From: Sporolactobacillus sp. THM7-7
GTDB lineage: Bacteria > Bacillota > Bacilli > Bacillales > Sporolactobacillaceae
Direction of reading: 5' to 3'
Assembly: GCF_004153225.1 (NCBI RefSeq)
Contig: NZ_SEMB01000031.1
Coordinates: 1 to 38,760 of the forward strand
DNA length: 38,760 nucleotides
Part shown: one piece after another, positions 25,057 through 33,312 of the stretch
Layout: every line of letters begins with the position of its first letter
Numbering within the stretch: position 1 is the first letter of the stretch
Made by a program: the position numbers and the translations under genes
The notes under the pieces: model-generated
Database searches by the model: none
What the model was told of the DNA's origin: nothing
What the model saw: the letters and a program-made list of their open reading frames with translations, nothing else

Positions 25057-25479
25057 TGAACCAATGCTCCTCTCTCGTCAGTATCACTAAAAACTTCGAC
25101 ACCGATCATTTTATTATGTACGAAGAAATGCTTGCTTATTGGGTGCCTCAGTTTCTATATTATATCTTATATGACGGACCCCGCCGAATCATTTTTTAGC
25201 GCCGATTGCTTCTGTTTTCCGGCGCCGGAATCTAATATTTTTTAATGATGACCCTTCGCCTATTCCCATTCGTTCAAATACGAATCGCCAGTTTCTCAAT
25301 CCCCTCCCCTCGACAAGCCGGCCCGCTTTCAGGTAGAATGGGAAATGTTGAGAAGATTTTTGCCTCTGTTGTAACGACATAACCGGATCATCCCGAGCGG
25401 ATTCCGGTTACAGAGACGCATAATCCAATACGCTTTCGAAAACATGTACCAGGAGTAAAATCAAATAGGAGTGGACACA
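25057..25479. other. Intergenic region between ypmS and prsA
   Basis: This 423-bp divergent region has no convincing gene. A TATAAT on the minus strand (25159-25164) may serve ypmS but lacks a -35. TAACCGGA (25380-25387) and TCCGGTTA (25403-25410) form a perfect 8-bp inverted repeat 70 bp before prsA, which could be an operator or part of the prsA leader. No good sigma-A promoter for prsA is visible; TTGAGA near 25347 with TAACGA 18 bp on is the best guess. Confidence 0.5.
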
Positions 25480-26352
25480 TTGAAAAAAATAGCCATTATT
25501 CTCGCCGCATTTCTTGGATTGTCCGGTCTTGCAGCGTGCAGCAATAACGGCGGAAATAATGCCGTCGTTGTTGAAACAAAGAGTGGAAATATCACCCAGC
25601 AAGATCTCTACAATGAACTGAAAAAAAGCAGCGGTGACCAGGTACTGCAGAACCTTGTTTACGAAAAAATATTGGAGGACAAGTATAACGTCTCAAAGAA
25701 AGCCATTGATCAAAAATACAACGATATCAAGAAGTCTTTTCCGGATAAAAATCAGTTCAAGGCTTATCTTGCCCAGAATAATCTCACGGATCAACAATTT
25801 AGACGCCAGATCAAAGATTATCTGATGATGCAGAAAGCACAGCGCGAAGGCATTAAAGTTACCGACAAGGATCTCCATAATTATTACGATAAGAATCAAA
25901 AACAGCTGACTGAGCTGAAGGCCAGCCATATTTTAGTTAAAGATGAAAAAACCGCTAAATCGATCCAGAATCAATTGAAGGAAGGCGCGGATTTCGCTCA
26001 GCTGGCCAAGAAAAAGTCAACGGACACGGGCTCGAAAGACAAGGGCGGGGAGCTCGGTTGGTTTAAACAGTCGACAATGACACCCGCGTTTTCGAACGCA
26101 GCCATGAAACTGAAAGTCGGTCAGATCAGCGGTCCCGTCAAATCAGAGAACGGGTATCACATCATTAAACTCGAAGGTAAAAAGGAAAGCTATGACCAGC
26201 TGAAATCGTCGGTCAGAGAGGCTTATCTCGCCAGCAAAGAGAAACCCCAAGATGAAGTGATGCAAAAACTAATTAAGGATGCAAAAATCGAAGTCAAGGA
26301 CAAAGATTTCAAAGACTTGTTCAACACAAGCGCGTCGACAACACAGAAATAA
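25480..26352 (+). CDS. prsA: Foldase lipoprotein PrsA (parvulin-type)
   Basis: PrsA is a membrane-anchored peptidyl-prolyl isomerase and chaperone that folds secreted proteins and penicillin-binding proteins outside the membrane. The 290-residue precursor has a lipoprotein signal: KK, then a hydrophobic core and lipobox LAAC at about residues 17-20, lipidated on Cys20. The parvulin domain runs about residues 145-235, with LKASHILVKDE, GELGWFKQSTMTPAFSNA and ENGYHIIKLEGKK. N- and C-terminal chaperone arms are Lys/Gln-rich. The start is TTG 25480, with AGGAG 8 nt upstream; the GTG at 25471 is too close to that site. Confidence 0.96.
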   Translation: MKKIAIILAAFLGLSGLAACSNNGGNNAVVVETKSGNITQQDLYNELKKSSGDQVLQNLVYEKILEDKYNVSKKAIDQKYNDIKKSFPDKNQFKAYLAQNNLTDQQFRRQIKDYLMMQKAQREGIKVTDKDLHNYYDKNQKQLTELKASHILVKDEKTAKSIQNQLKEGADFAQLAKKKSTDTGSKDKGGELGWFKQSTMTPAFSNAAMKLKVGQISGPVKSENGYHIIKLEGKKESYDQLKSSVREAYLASKEKPQDEVMQKLIKDAKIEVKDKDFKDLFNTSASTTQK

Positions 26353-26357
26353 AAAGA

Positions 26358-26402
26358 AATCCCCCTGCGAACCGGAAATCATCGGTTTTCAGGGGCTTTT
26401 TA
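26358..26402 (+). terminator. Intrinsic terminator of prsA
   Basis: CCCCTG (26362-26367) pairs with CAGGGG (26390-26395), with inner AACCG/CGGTT, followed by CTTTTT. It starts right after the stop codon. Confidence 0.88.
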
Positions 26403-26610
26403 CTGACATAAAATCTATCAACGGAAGGATTCAATTGTTGTATTAAACAGAGATGACATGAACATCGGTGAATGGAAGTCATTCGCTCGGAATGTGAACA
26501 ACGCTTTAGTTTTCAGACAGTCCGAACGGAAGTCGCTTGGAGCGTGTTCGAATTTTGCCATCAAAAAAGAAAGCTTTATCCCCTACAATGCAATCTCATT
26601 TTCAAAAAAG

Positions 26611-26656
26611 AAAAAGATCCGAAAGCCAGCTTAATGCATGGCCTTCGGATCTTTTT
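26611..26656. terminator. Terminator overlapping the end of yhaL
   Basis: AAAAAGATCCGAAAGCC (26611-26627) and GGCCTTCGGATCTTTTT (26640-26656) form a long stem. It overlaps the last codons and stop of yhaL on the minus strand and can work in either direction. Confidence 0.85.
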
Positions 26657-26927
26657 GCCGGTGGCGCCTTTTCTTTTCGTCTTTCATTCTGCGAATGTAG
26701 ATGTTGCCTTGTTTTTCGATCGTTTCTTCGTCATCGACGGCTTCCTCTCTCCTGGAGACCGTGAACGCCTGGTAACCGCTGAATAAGATACCGGCGATCA
26801 GCAGGTACACCCACCAGTCCACCTTTTCCATTCCGGATATCAATGAGTCAACCATACCGAGCTGCTGCATCATGAACAATAAAAACAGCATGATAACAGC
26901 ATAAAGGGAACGCCTCGCCTGTTTCAT
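26631..26927 (-). CDS. yhaL: Sporulation-associated membrane protein YhaL
   Basis: This 98-residue small protein has two hydrophobic helices (about 7-22 and 38-55, the latter DWWVYLLIAGILFSGYQAF) and then a highly charged tail, VDDEETIEKQGNIYIRRMKDEKKRR. The second helix and tail match B. subtilis YhaL, a 70-residue protein expressed in the sporulating cell. The extra N-terminal helix makes this one longer. ATG is preceded by GGGAGG at 8 nt. The position between prsA and yhaM is as in B. subtilis. The stop falls inside the terminator stem. Confidence 0.8.
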   Translation of the reverse strand: MKQARRSLYAVIMLFLLFMMQQLGMVDSLISGMEKVDWWVYLLIAGILFSGYQAFTVSRREEAVDDEETIEKQGNIYIRRMKDEKKRRHRQKDPKAMH

Positions 26928-27027
26928 TTCCTACGCCTCCCTGCGCTTCTTCTCTTAATTATCCCGGGCCCGTCTGCCCGAGGCTTGTACTCCTATTTTA
27001 TGCGCGGGATGGGCCGGATAGACCTCG

Positions 27028-28020
27028 TTATCGATGTTCCGATTCTGAATGCGAGGTCCCTGCTTCCTCTTCGCGGTCGATGTCGAAGGTTGGACGGTAA
27101 AGCGCGCGGTGATTGAGCGCAAAAACCCGCTCGGAAAACTCGCCCGGCTTTGTTTTCCGAAGCGCCCGTGTCATCACATTCATTTTGGCGTCTAAATCAT
27201 CCAGTATGTGCAAGATTTCCGCCTCTTTAAAAAGAGGCGGCTTCGGACTGCCCCATTCCGGATTTTCATGATGGCTGAGCACCATGTGCTGCAGAAGAAG
27301 GACTTCTTCTCTCTGTCCGATCCCGAGACGGTTCGCCTCTTCCCCAATTTCATCAACCATGAGGGAGATATGTCCGAGCAGGTTCCCGGAAAGGGTATAT
27401 TTCGTTGCTCCCAATCCGGAAAGTTCCTTCAATTTGCCCATGTCATGAAGAATGATGCCGGCATACAGCAAATCGCGATTGACCTCCGGATAAAGCAAAA
27501 CCACCGCTTTAGCCATATCCAGCATACAGCACACATGGTAAGCCAGTCCGGAGAGAAAGTTATGATGGATGCTGACGGCGGCGGGATATTCAAAAAACGC
27601 GTCGTGGTGTTTCTTCAAAAGGGCACGGGTCAGCCGCTGAATCACGGGATTTTCAATATCGAATAAGTACTGCGTCACTTTTTCCTGGAGCGCCTCGCCG
27701 GAAAGCGGCGCTGCGGTCACAAGTTCCGATTTTTTAACCGGATCGCTCTCGTTTGCCACCCTGATCGTCCGGATCTTGAACTGATTTCTACCTCTGAATG
27801 TGGTAATTTCGCCCTCCGCCAGGACAACCACTCCGGGAACGAGATTCGCCTCGTCGTTAGGCGTGCATTCCCATAATTTCGATTCAATATCTCCGGATTT
27901 ATCCTGTAAAATAATGGTCAGGAAGGGTTTTCCTTTACTCGTCGTCCCTTTGGAGACGGCTTTAATTAACAGGTAATCGTGAACATGTTCGCCTTCTTTA
28001 AAAAATGCGACGCCTTTCAA
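27028..28020 (-). CDS. yhaM: 3'-5' exoribonuclease YhaM
   Basis: YhaM is a cytoplasmic 3'-5' exoribonuclease that also acts on DNA, used in RNA turnover. The 330-residue protein has an N-terminal OB-fold (about 15-90, DYLLIKAVSKGTTSKGKPFLTIILQDKSGDIESKLW) and a central HD domain with His in IHHNFLSGLAYH and the HD pair in GIILHDMGK, then LQHMVLSHH and LDDLDAKMN metal-site blocks. An ATG at 28053 is also in frame. I prefer TTG 28020, because KGVAFFKEGEHVHDYLLIK then aligns with the homologue start and AAAGGGG lies upstream. The cssS stop is 3 bp before the alternative ATG, so the gene is in the cssRS operon. Confidence 0.92.
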   Translation of the reverse strand: MKGVAFFKEGEHVHDYLLIKAVSKGTTSKGKPFLTIILQDKSGDIESKLWECTPNDEANLVPGVVVLAEGEITTFRGRNQFKIRTIRVANESDPVKKSELVTAAPLSGEALQEKVTQYLFDIENPVIQRLTRALLKKHHDAFFEYPAAVSIHHNFLSGLAYHVCCMLDMAKAVVLLYPEVNRDLLYAGIILHDMGKLKELSGLGATKYTLSGNLLGHISLMVDEIGEEANRLGIGQREEVLLLQHMVLSHHENPEWGSPKPPLFKEAEILHILDDLDAKMNVMTRALRKTKPGEFSERVFALNHRALYRPTFDIDREEEAGTSHSESEHR

Positions 28021-28056
28021 TCTCTCCCATCCCCTTTTCAGAAATGAACTCATGAA

Positions 28057-29439
28057 CTATGCTTTATCTGCCGGCGGCACGTCGTCCTTCTTTTGCGAAG
28101 GGAGCGTAATGATAAAGGCCACGTCGCCCGCCTGGTTCCGGACATCAATCCGTCCGCCGTGATCATCGACAATACGCTTCACGATCGCCAGTCCCAAACC
28201 GAACTGGCCTTTCTCTCCTTTTTGAAAAGGTTCGAACAAATCTTCCGCGATTTGCTTCTGAATCGGTTCCCCATCGTTTCGGACGATGACTTTTGTCTCA
28301 TTCTCGCTCTTTTCCACACTCATCCAAATATTTTTCTTCGCATAACGAAGCGCATTCTCAACCAAATTTTCAAGAATAGTCTCCAACTGTTCCCGATTCG
28401 CCCGGATCGCCGTCTCTTCGTCTGCGACATGAATCGCAACATCCGGCCGCTGCGTCATCAGCCGGTCCCTGATTAAATGGCCAATACGGCCGAAAGCGAT
28501 CCACGAACGATCGGCGTTCTGACGGCGCAGCGAGTCAACCCGCGTAAAGTAAAGCAGCTTTTTAACCCGTCTTTCCATCTGCCGGGCTTCTTTAATAATC
28601 ACATCCATCGAATCATCCAGACCGCCTTTTGGGTAAATACCGTCTTTTACCGATTGGGCGTAACTCTGGACGACCATAACCGGCGTCTTCAATTCATGAG
28701 ACGCCTGCTGAAGGAATACTTTTTGCGATTCATCGTATTTCATCAGATTCAGCCGCATTTTTTCAAATTGAGAAGACAGCCGCTCGAATTCTTCATCGCC
28801 TTTCCATTCGAACGGTTTTTCCCAGTTCAGCCGGGAGATTTCCTCAAAACGCCGGCCGAGAATATCCAGCGGCCGCTTTAAATAACGCGCCAGCAGGAAA
28901 GCGATAAATAGACTGATCACGCCCGCCATCAGGAAGATAAAGATGAGACGCGACCACAATTCATGCATCAACTCTTTCGTATACGTGTCCCACATATACG
29001 AAATAAGATATCCGGTGTCAGTATTGATCTGGATCTTGCGGACAACATAATACAGCGTTCTCCCGCCGTACTTCATTTCATAGCGGCCGATCTCTCCGCC
29101 CTGGTGCGCCGACTGATTTTTCATTTCCTGGATCACTGAACCGGGAATTTTATTGCTGAGAAACGGATTAAAGTCCGAATCAACGAGCAAGCTGCCGATC
29201 GATTTTTTCGTCCGCCAGTCAAGAAAACCGGACCCCGGATTATCAATCCCGTAGCTACCGGGGTCCTGATGCAGAATAAATTTGGCCTGCTCCGCGATGA
29301 TTGTATCGAACGCTTCCTTACGCAGAATACTTTGGATGTAAAAGGGATAGAAAATAGCCATAATCGCGCCGATCATTAAGATCAGAAAGGCGAAAGAAAG
29401 CCAGATTCTTTTTGTGAGCGTCCATTTGAATCTAAACAT
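28057..29439 (-). CDS. cssS: Sensor histidine kinase, CssS-like
   Basis: This 460-residue membrane histidine kinase has two transmembrane helices (about 11-32 and 162-186) around a ~130-residue external sensor, then a HAMP region, a dimerisation domain with the phospho-acceptor His248 in QASHELKTPVMVVQSYAQS, and an ATPase domain with N box NLVENALRYA and GQFGLGLAIVKRI. It resembles B. subtilis CssS throughout, notably SVKDGIYPKGGLDDSMDVI and the external TGYLISYMWDTYTKEL. CssS senses misfolded or overproduced secreted proteins and heat. The start overlaps the cssR stop by 1 bp. Identity is strong for the family, fairly strong for CssS. Confidence 0.87.
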   Translation of the reverse strand: MFRFKWTLTKRIWLSFAFLILMIGAIMAIFYPFYIQSILRKEAFDTIIAEQAKFILHQDPGSYGIDNPGSGFLDWRTKKSIGSLLVDSDFNPFLSNKIPGSVIQEMKNQSAHQGGEIGRYEMKYGGRTLYYVVRKIQINTDTGYLISYMWDTYTKELMHELWSRLIFIFLMAGVISLFIAFLLARYLKRPLDILGRRFEEISRLNWEKPFEWKGDEEFERLSSQFEKMRLNLMKYDESQKVFLQQASHELKTPVMVVQSYAQSVKDGIYPKGGLDDSMDVIIKEARQMERRVKKLLYFTRVDSLRRQNADRSWIAFGRIGHLIRDRLMTQRPDVAIHVADEETAIRANREQLETILENLVENALRYAKKNIWMSVEKSENETKVIVRNDGEPIQKQIAEDLFEPFQKGEKGQFGLGLAIVKRIVDDHGGRIDVRNQAGDVAFIITLPSQKKDDVPPADKA

Positions 29440-30119
29440 CAGGACACAACCCTGTATCCGGATCCATAGACGGTCTCCAAAGACAGACGGCCGAGCTTTT
29501 TACGGATTCTCCGGACGACGTCATCCACGGCGCGATCCGAACCGACATAATCTTTCCCCCAGACTTCTTCGAGAATTTCTCTTCGTGATTTGGCGACATT
29601 CGCGTTTTCTACAAGAAATAACAGAACATCGAATTCTTTCGCGGTTAAATCAATGCTGTTTTCTTCATCGTCAAATACTTTGCGGCGGACGACATCAATC
29701 TTATATTTGGATATCACCAGCAGGTTCTCATGTATCCCCCCGCCATAGACGCGATGCAGCAGCTTCCTGGCGCGAATGACCAGTTCTTTCGGAAGAAAGG
29801 GTTTCGCCAGGTAATCGTCGCTCCCCATTTCCAGACCGATAATTTTATCCAGGTCCTGGTCTCTTGCCGAGATGAAGATGACCGGTTTTTCGGAATGATT
29901 GTTCTTGATTTTTTTGATTAATTCATAACCGGACATCCCGGGGAGCATGATGTCCAATATCCACAGGTGTACGCCGTTATGCATGTACTTTGCGGCCTCT
30001 TCACCCGTCCGAAAAATGGAAACGCTCCACCCCTCTTTTTCCAGATAAGCCTTCAGAATGGACGCGAGACTCTCTTCATCTTCAACTAAATTAATTTTAA
30101 ATACAGTGTCATTCATCAA
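29439..30119 (-). CDS. cssR: Response regulator, CssR-like
   Basis: This 226-residue OmpR/PhoB-type regulator has a receiver domain (1-120) with Asp56 in HLWILDIMLPGMSGYELIKKI as phospho-acceptor and PVIFISARDQDLDKIIGLEMGSDDYLAKPFLP. The C-terminal winged helix (about 130-226) ends VDDVVRRIRKKLGRLSLETVYGSGYRVVS. The run of matches to B. subtilis CssR is very close. In B. subtilis, CssR activates htrA and htrB protease genes and itself. The ATG is preceded by GAGG. A leader of ~225 nt with two terminator-like hairpins lies upstream. Confidence 0.88.
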   Translation of the reverse strand: MMNDTVFKINLVEDEESLASILKAYLEKEGWSVSIFRTGEEAAKYMHNGVHLWILDIMLPGMSGYELIKKIKNNHSEKPVIFISARDQDLDKIIGLEMGSDDYLAKPFLPKELVIRARKLLHRVYGGGIHENLLVISKYKIDVVRRKVFDDEENSIDLTAKEFDVLLFLVENANVAKSRREILEEVWGKDYVGSDRAVDDVVRRIRKKLGRLSLETVYGSGYRVVS

Positions 30120-30154
30120 TTCTCAACCTCGGTTTTTGCATACGAACCGTTTTA

Positions 30155-30185
30155 AAGAAAAACTCGTCGAAGCCAAGTCTTCGAC
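30155..30185 (-). terminator. Terminator-like hairpin in the cssR leader
   Basis: On the minus strand GTCGAAG (30179-30185) pairs with CTTCGAC (30166-30172) around a 6-nt loop, followed by GAGTTTTTCTTT. It lies 36 bp before the cssR ATG, so it would attenuate cssR unless opened. Confidence 0.55.
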
Positions 30186-30249
30186 ACCGGCTGAGCCTTC
30201 GTTTTTCTTATTCTTAAATCTGCCAGAAATTTGATACGATCTTAACGTA

Positions 30250-30284
30250 TAAAAAGCTGTTTAAAAAGTCCGGGAAAAACAGCT
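30250..30284 (-). terminator. Terminator after yhaN
   Basis: On the minus strand AGCTGTTT (30277-30284) pairs with AAACAGCT (30255-30262), followed by TTTTATA. It is 125 bp beyond the yhaN stop. Confidence 0.7.
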
Positions 30285-30316
30285 GACCGATAGCGACGCC
30301 GGCTGTTCTTCGTTCC
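30262..30316 (+). repeat. Dispersed palindromic element, diverged copy 3
   Basis: AAAAAGTCCGGGAAAAACAG (30263-30282) and what follows, through GCTGTTCTTCG, match the minus-strand reading of 37359-37425 in order and spacing. It lacks the GTTCGAAA end; TTTAAAAAG stands there instead. The copy is in the yhaN-cssR intergenic region and overlaps the yhaN terminator. Confidence 0.5.
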
Positions 30317-30344
30317 CTTTTTTTAACGAGTATGATTCACATAA

Positions 30345-30350
30345 ATTATA
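30345..30350 (-). promoter_or_regulatory. Extended -10 promoter of cssRS
   Basis: On the minus strand TGGTATAAT gives an extended -10 (TGn-TATAAT) with no good -35, typical of activated promoters. It lies 59 bp after the yhaN stop and 226 bp before cssR. Confidence 0.5.
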
Positions 30351-30408
30351 CCATGCCGTCTGGAAAAGCGAAGGAAATAAAACGATTTTCACATTTTTGC
30401 CGGGTCAT

Positions 30409-33234
30409 TCAGCTAAAGACGCGCCGGTTAACATCGGACAGTGAAAGAATGCTTTCGGGATGCTGATGCATGAAAGCAGACCGGTGACATGTAAAAAGGA
30501 CCACCTGGCGGCTCTCCGACACTTTGCTGAGCAACGAATAAACCTGTTCCGCTCTGCAGCTGTCGAAATTGACCAGACCGTCATCGATGATCAGCGGGAG
30601 TGTCTCAGGAGTATCGAAGATCTCGGTCAGTGCAAGACGAAGAGACAGATACAGCTGCTCAGCGGTTCCCCGGCTCAGTTCAGCGGCCATAAAGTGCCTG
30701 CCATCGCTGCGCTCTGCGATAAATCCGTCCGCTTCTTCTAGAAAAAGAGCCATATAAGCACCGCCGGTCATCTGGCAAAAATAACGCTGCGCCGTACTCA
30801 GCACTTTCGGCAGCTTCTCCTTTCTGTATCGATTCTTCACCTTTTCGATGGCCCAGTCCGCCGTTCGATAAACTGCCCATTCCCTGGCCTTTCGGAGAAG
30901 CGCCGTGCGAAGGGACTGATCGCGATCCAGTGCATCCCGATAGGACCGGCTCCCCTCCACGCTCCGGCACTCGGCCTGATAACGAATCATCCGCTCACCG
31001 GCCGCTTTCTTTTCTTCGCTGATCGCCGCGATGCGCTCCTTTAGTTCCGTTTCTGTCGTATTCTCCCATTTTCCCTCGTCCAGTTCGTGCAAATAGCGCT
31101 TAAGCGCCGCTTCTCCTCCCGTTATCTCGAGAAGCTGTAAGTACCGTTCATCTCTTTTTTTCCTTATTTCTGAGAGATGTTCAAATCTCCGTGCGGCGGT
31201 GAAAAACTGCTGCTCGGTCTTGACACCGGCCTGTTCGATTAAACGGGCGCATGCCGCGCGGAACCGATCCAATTTTGCCTGCAATGCCGTCTGTTGCTTC
31301 GTGTAGACGTCCCGCTGTTTCTTCCATTCGCTGGCCTGGCGCTCTTTCTCCTTCGCAAGAGCCAGCTGTTTTTCAAGCGAACTGATGCTCGCTCCCTGAA
31401 GATTGAGCCGGCCGGCAAGTCGCTCTTTTTCTCGTTCAAACCGCTCATGCTCGTCTTTTTTGCTGGCATATATCTCCTCCAGCATGTCTATCTTACTCAG
31501 GAGCCGCCGCGCTTCTTCGATAAGGGCCACGGTTTCGGCGGCCCACTCCGGCCGCTCCGTTTCGTAACCATGCGCGGCAAGACAGGCCATGACGCTTCGT
31601 TCTCTGGACGCCATTTCATTCTTCAGTCGGCCGATATCCGCCTTTCGCTGTTGCAGCGTGCCTTCAGCCTGAGCAAGCTGGCCGGAAAGAACGTGCAGCT
31701 CCGCTTCGCGCCTTGTTCGATCGCTCTTTTTCATTTCGTTGATCGGGAGATCCATGGAACCGCTGCGAAAGAAACGGATAAAGGAGAGAGAAAAAAGCAC
31801 GCTGAAAAACACACCGCTCAGAAAAACAAAGATTCCCGCTCCGGGCGTGATATACGTCCACGCTGCGGCGCCAAGGCCGACGCTTGAGAGCAGCGCGGCG
31901 GCCATCACCCGAACAGGGGGCGGAAATTTCGCGGCATGAGGGCGGACACGCTGATTCTCCGCACCGGCGGCTATCGCCTCGCCCTGCCTTTTCAGGATAT
32001 CCATACGGCGGCTGATCTGCCTGACCGTCTCTTCCTGATCGGACAGCGCCCGCGCCGCATCCTTTCTCTTTGCCGTGACCTCCCGCCACCGCTCCGTCTT
32101 CTCTTTCCATTCATTCTTGAACGCATAATCAATGGAGGCGCCAAGCACTTTTTCAGTCGTCCAGCGCTCCCCGAGCTGCTCAAGCAATCTGTGGTATTCC
32201 GCTTTGTGCCGCCGCAGATCCTCCCCGGTACGCTGAATCTCCTGTAGATTACGCGCATCCAAGGCAGCCGACCGGGAAAGCGCCGCAATATTTTCTTCCT
32301 CCTCCAACCAGGTTTTATCAATAGTGATCTCCTGAATGGACGCATCCAACTGGTTAATCTTTTCGAGAAGAACCGCCTTCTCGCTTTCCGTCTCAACGAT
32401 CCGCGTCGTCCAGGCATCATACTTTTCTCGGCCGTTTTCCGGAAAAGAAGTGAGGGGACCGGCATTCTCCAGTTCCTTTTCAAGAGCCCTGTAGCTGGTC
32501 ATCACCGGCTTTAGCGTCAAAAAGGAGGCCATCTCCCTGGCTGTCTGTTCGACCGTCCGCCTTTCCCGATCCAACGCCTCTATTTTTGCCTGCTCCTTGT
32601 GGATTCTCTCCTGAAGCAACCGGTAATCGTCCAGTTTGCGCTCCCATTTTTTTAACGCCGCCTGCTCTTTTTCAAGATCGTTGAGGAGCCGATTAATATC
32701 CGGCCTGCGGCCTCCTTTTTTAAACAGACCGCCGCTTTTTTTCCTCAGTTCCTGCTCGATTCGGGTTAGCCGGCCGCTGCCGAGCATTCCCGCCCCTAAA
32801 AGAAAATCGTTCAAATCCGCCGGCTTCATTTTATCGATACCGCGAAGGCCTTCCAGGTCGAAACAAAAGACGCTCTGATACAAAAGACGATCCATGCCGC
32901 GAAAAAGAGCGTCGATATCGCCCGTTCCGCCATTCCCGATAAAAAGCCGCGGACGATCCTTTTCCCGGTACATACGCTCCAGTGTGAATCGCCGGCCGTC
33001 GTCTCCAAAAAACGTCAGTGATCCGCCGAACCGGCTTGTTTCGCCAGCCGGCATCCATTTCGCGAGCTCGCTTTTCGATGGATAACCGAACAGCGTATTC
33101 AGGATAAAATGCATCATTGTCGACTTGCCGGACTCATTCTCGCCATAAATAATCACGAATGGGACATCCGGCAAATGGATTCTCTGATTGTCAAATTGGC
33201 CAAACCGGTTGATCGCCAAAGTTTTGATCCTCAT
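30409..33234 (-). CDS. yhaN: SMC/SbcC-like ATPase YhaN
   Basis: YhaN is a large SbcC/Rad50-like ATPase that works with the nuclease YhaO, probably in DNA double-strand break processing. The 941-residue protein has Walker A GENESGKST at 31-39, long coiled coils (about 160-410 and 490-770), and a paired hydrophobic hairpin between them (VMAAALLSSVGLGAAAW, then FVFLSGVFFSVLFSLSF, about 428-475), which is a known oddity of the family. The C-terminal lobe has SRGTAEQLYLSLRLAL and Walker B LPLIIDDGLVNFD near 885-897. ATG follows GAGAAGGTG. It is 78 bp downstream of yhaO. Confidence 0.93.
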   Translation of the reverse strand: MRIKTLAINRFGQFDNQRIHLPDVPFVIIYGENESGKSTMMHFILNTLFGYPSKSELAKWMPAGETSRFGGSLTFFGDDGRRFTLERMYREKDRPRLFIGNGGTGDIDALFRGMDRLLYQSVFCFDLEGLRGIDKMKPADLNDFLLGAGMLGSGRLTRIEQELRKKSGGLFKKGGRRPDINRLLNDLEKEQAALKKWERKLDDYRLLQERIHKEQAKIEALDRERRTVEQTAREMASFLTLKPVMTSYRALEKELENAGPLTSFPENGREKYDAWTTRIVETESEKAVLLEKINQLDASIQEITIDKTWLEEEENIAALSRSAALDARNLQEIQRTGEDLRRHKAEYHRLLEQLGERWTTEKVLGASIDYAFKNEWKEKTERWREVTAKRKDAARALSDQEETVRQISRRMDILKRQGEAIAAGAENQRVRPHAAKFPPPVRVMAAALLSSVGLGAAAWTYITPGAGIFVFLSGVFFSVLFSLSFIRFFRSGSMDLPINEMKKSDRTRREAELHVLSGQLAQAEGTLQQRKADIGRLKNEMASRERSVMACLAAHGYETERPEWAAETVALIEEARRLLSKIDMLEEIYASKKDEHERFEREKERLAGRLNLQGASISSLEKQLALAKEKERQASEWKKQRDVYTKQQTALQAKLDRFRAACARLIEQAGVKTEQQFFTAARRFEHLSEIRKKRDERYLQLLEITGGEAALKRYLHELDEGKWENTTETELKERIAAISEEKKAAGERMIRYQAECRSVEGSRSYRDALDRDQSLRTALLRKAREWAVYRTADWAIEKVKNRYRKEKLPKVLSTAQRYFCQMTGGAYMALFLEEADGFIAERSDGRHFMAAELSRGTAEQLYLSLRLALTEIFDTPETLPLIIDDGLVNFDSCRAEQVYSLLSKVSESRQVVLFTCHRSAFMHQHPESILSLSDVNRRVFS

Positions 33235-33312
33235 GATTCACCTTCTCTCCGTCCGGATCCGCGGGCTTTCCGGAATTTTATTCGATATCCGTCATAGTCT
33301 GGCTTCGCCCGC

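Noticed and set aside
26472-26786. A 104-codon plus-strand frame after prsA
   Set aside because: It crosses the terminator at 26611-26656 and is antisense to yhaL; no ribosome site.
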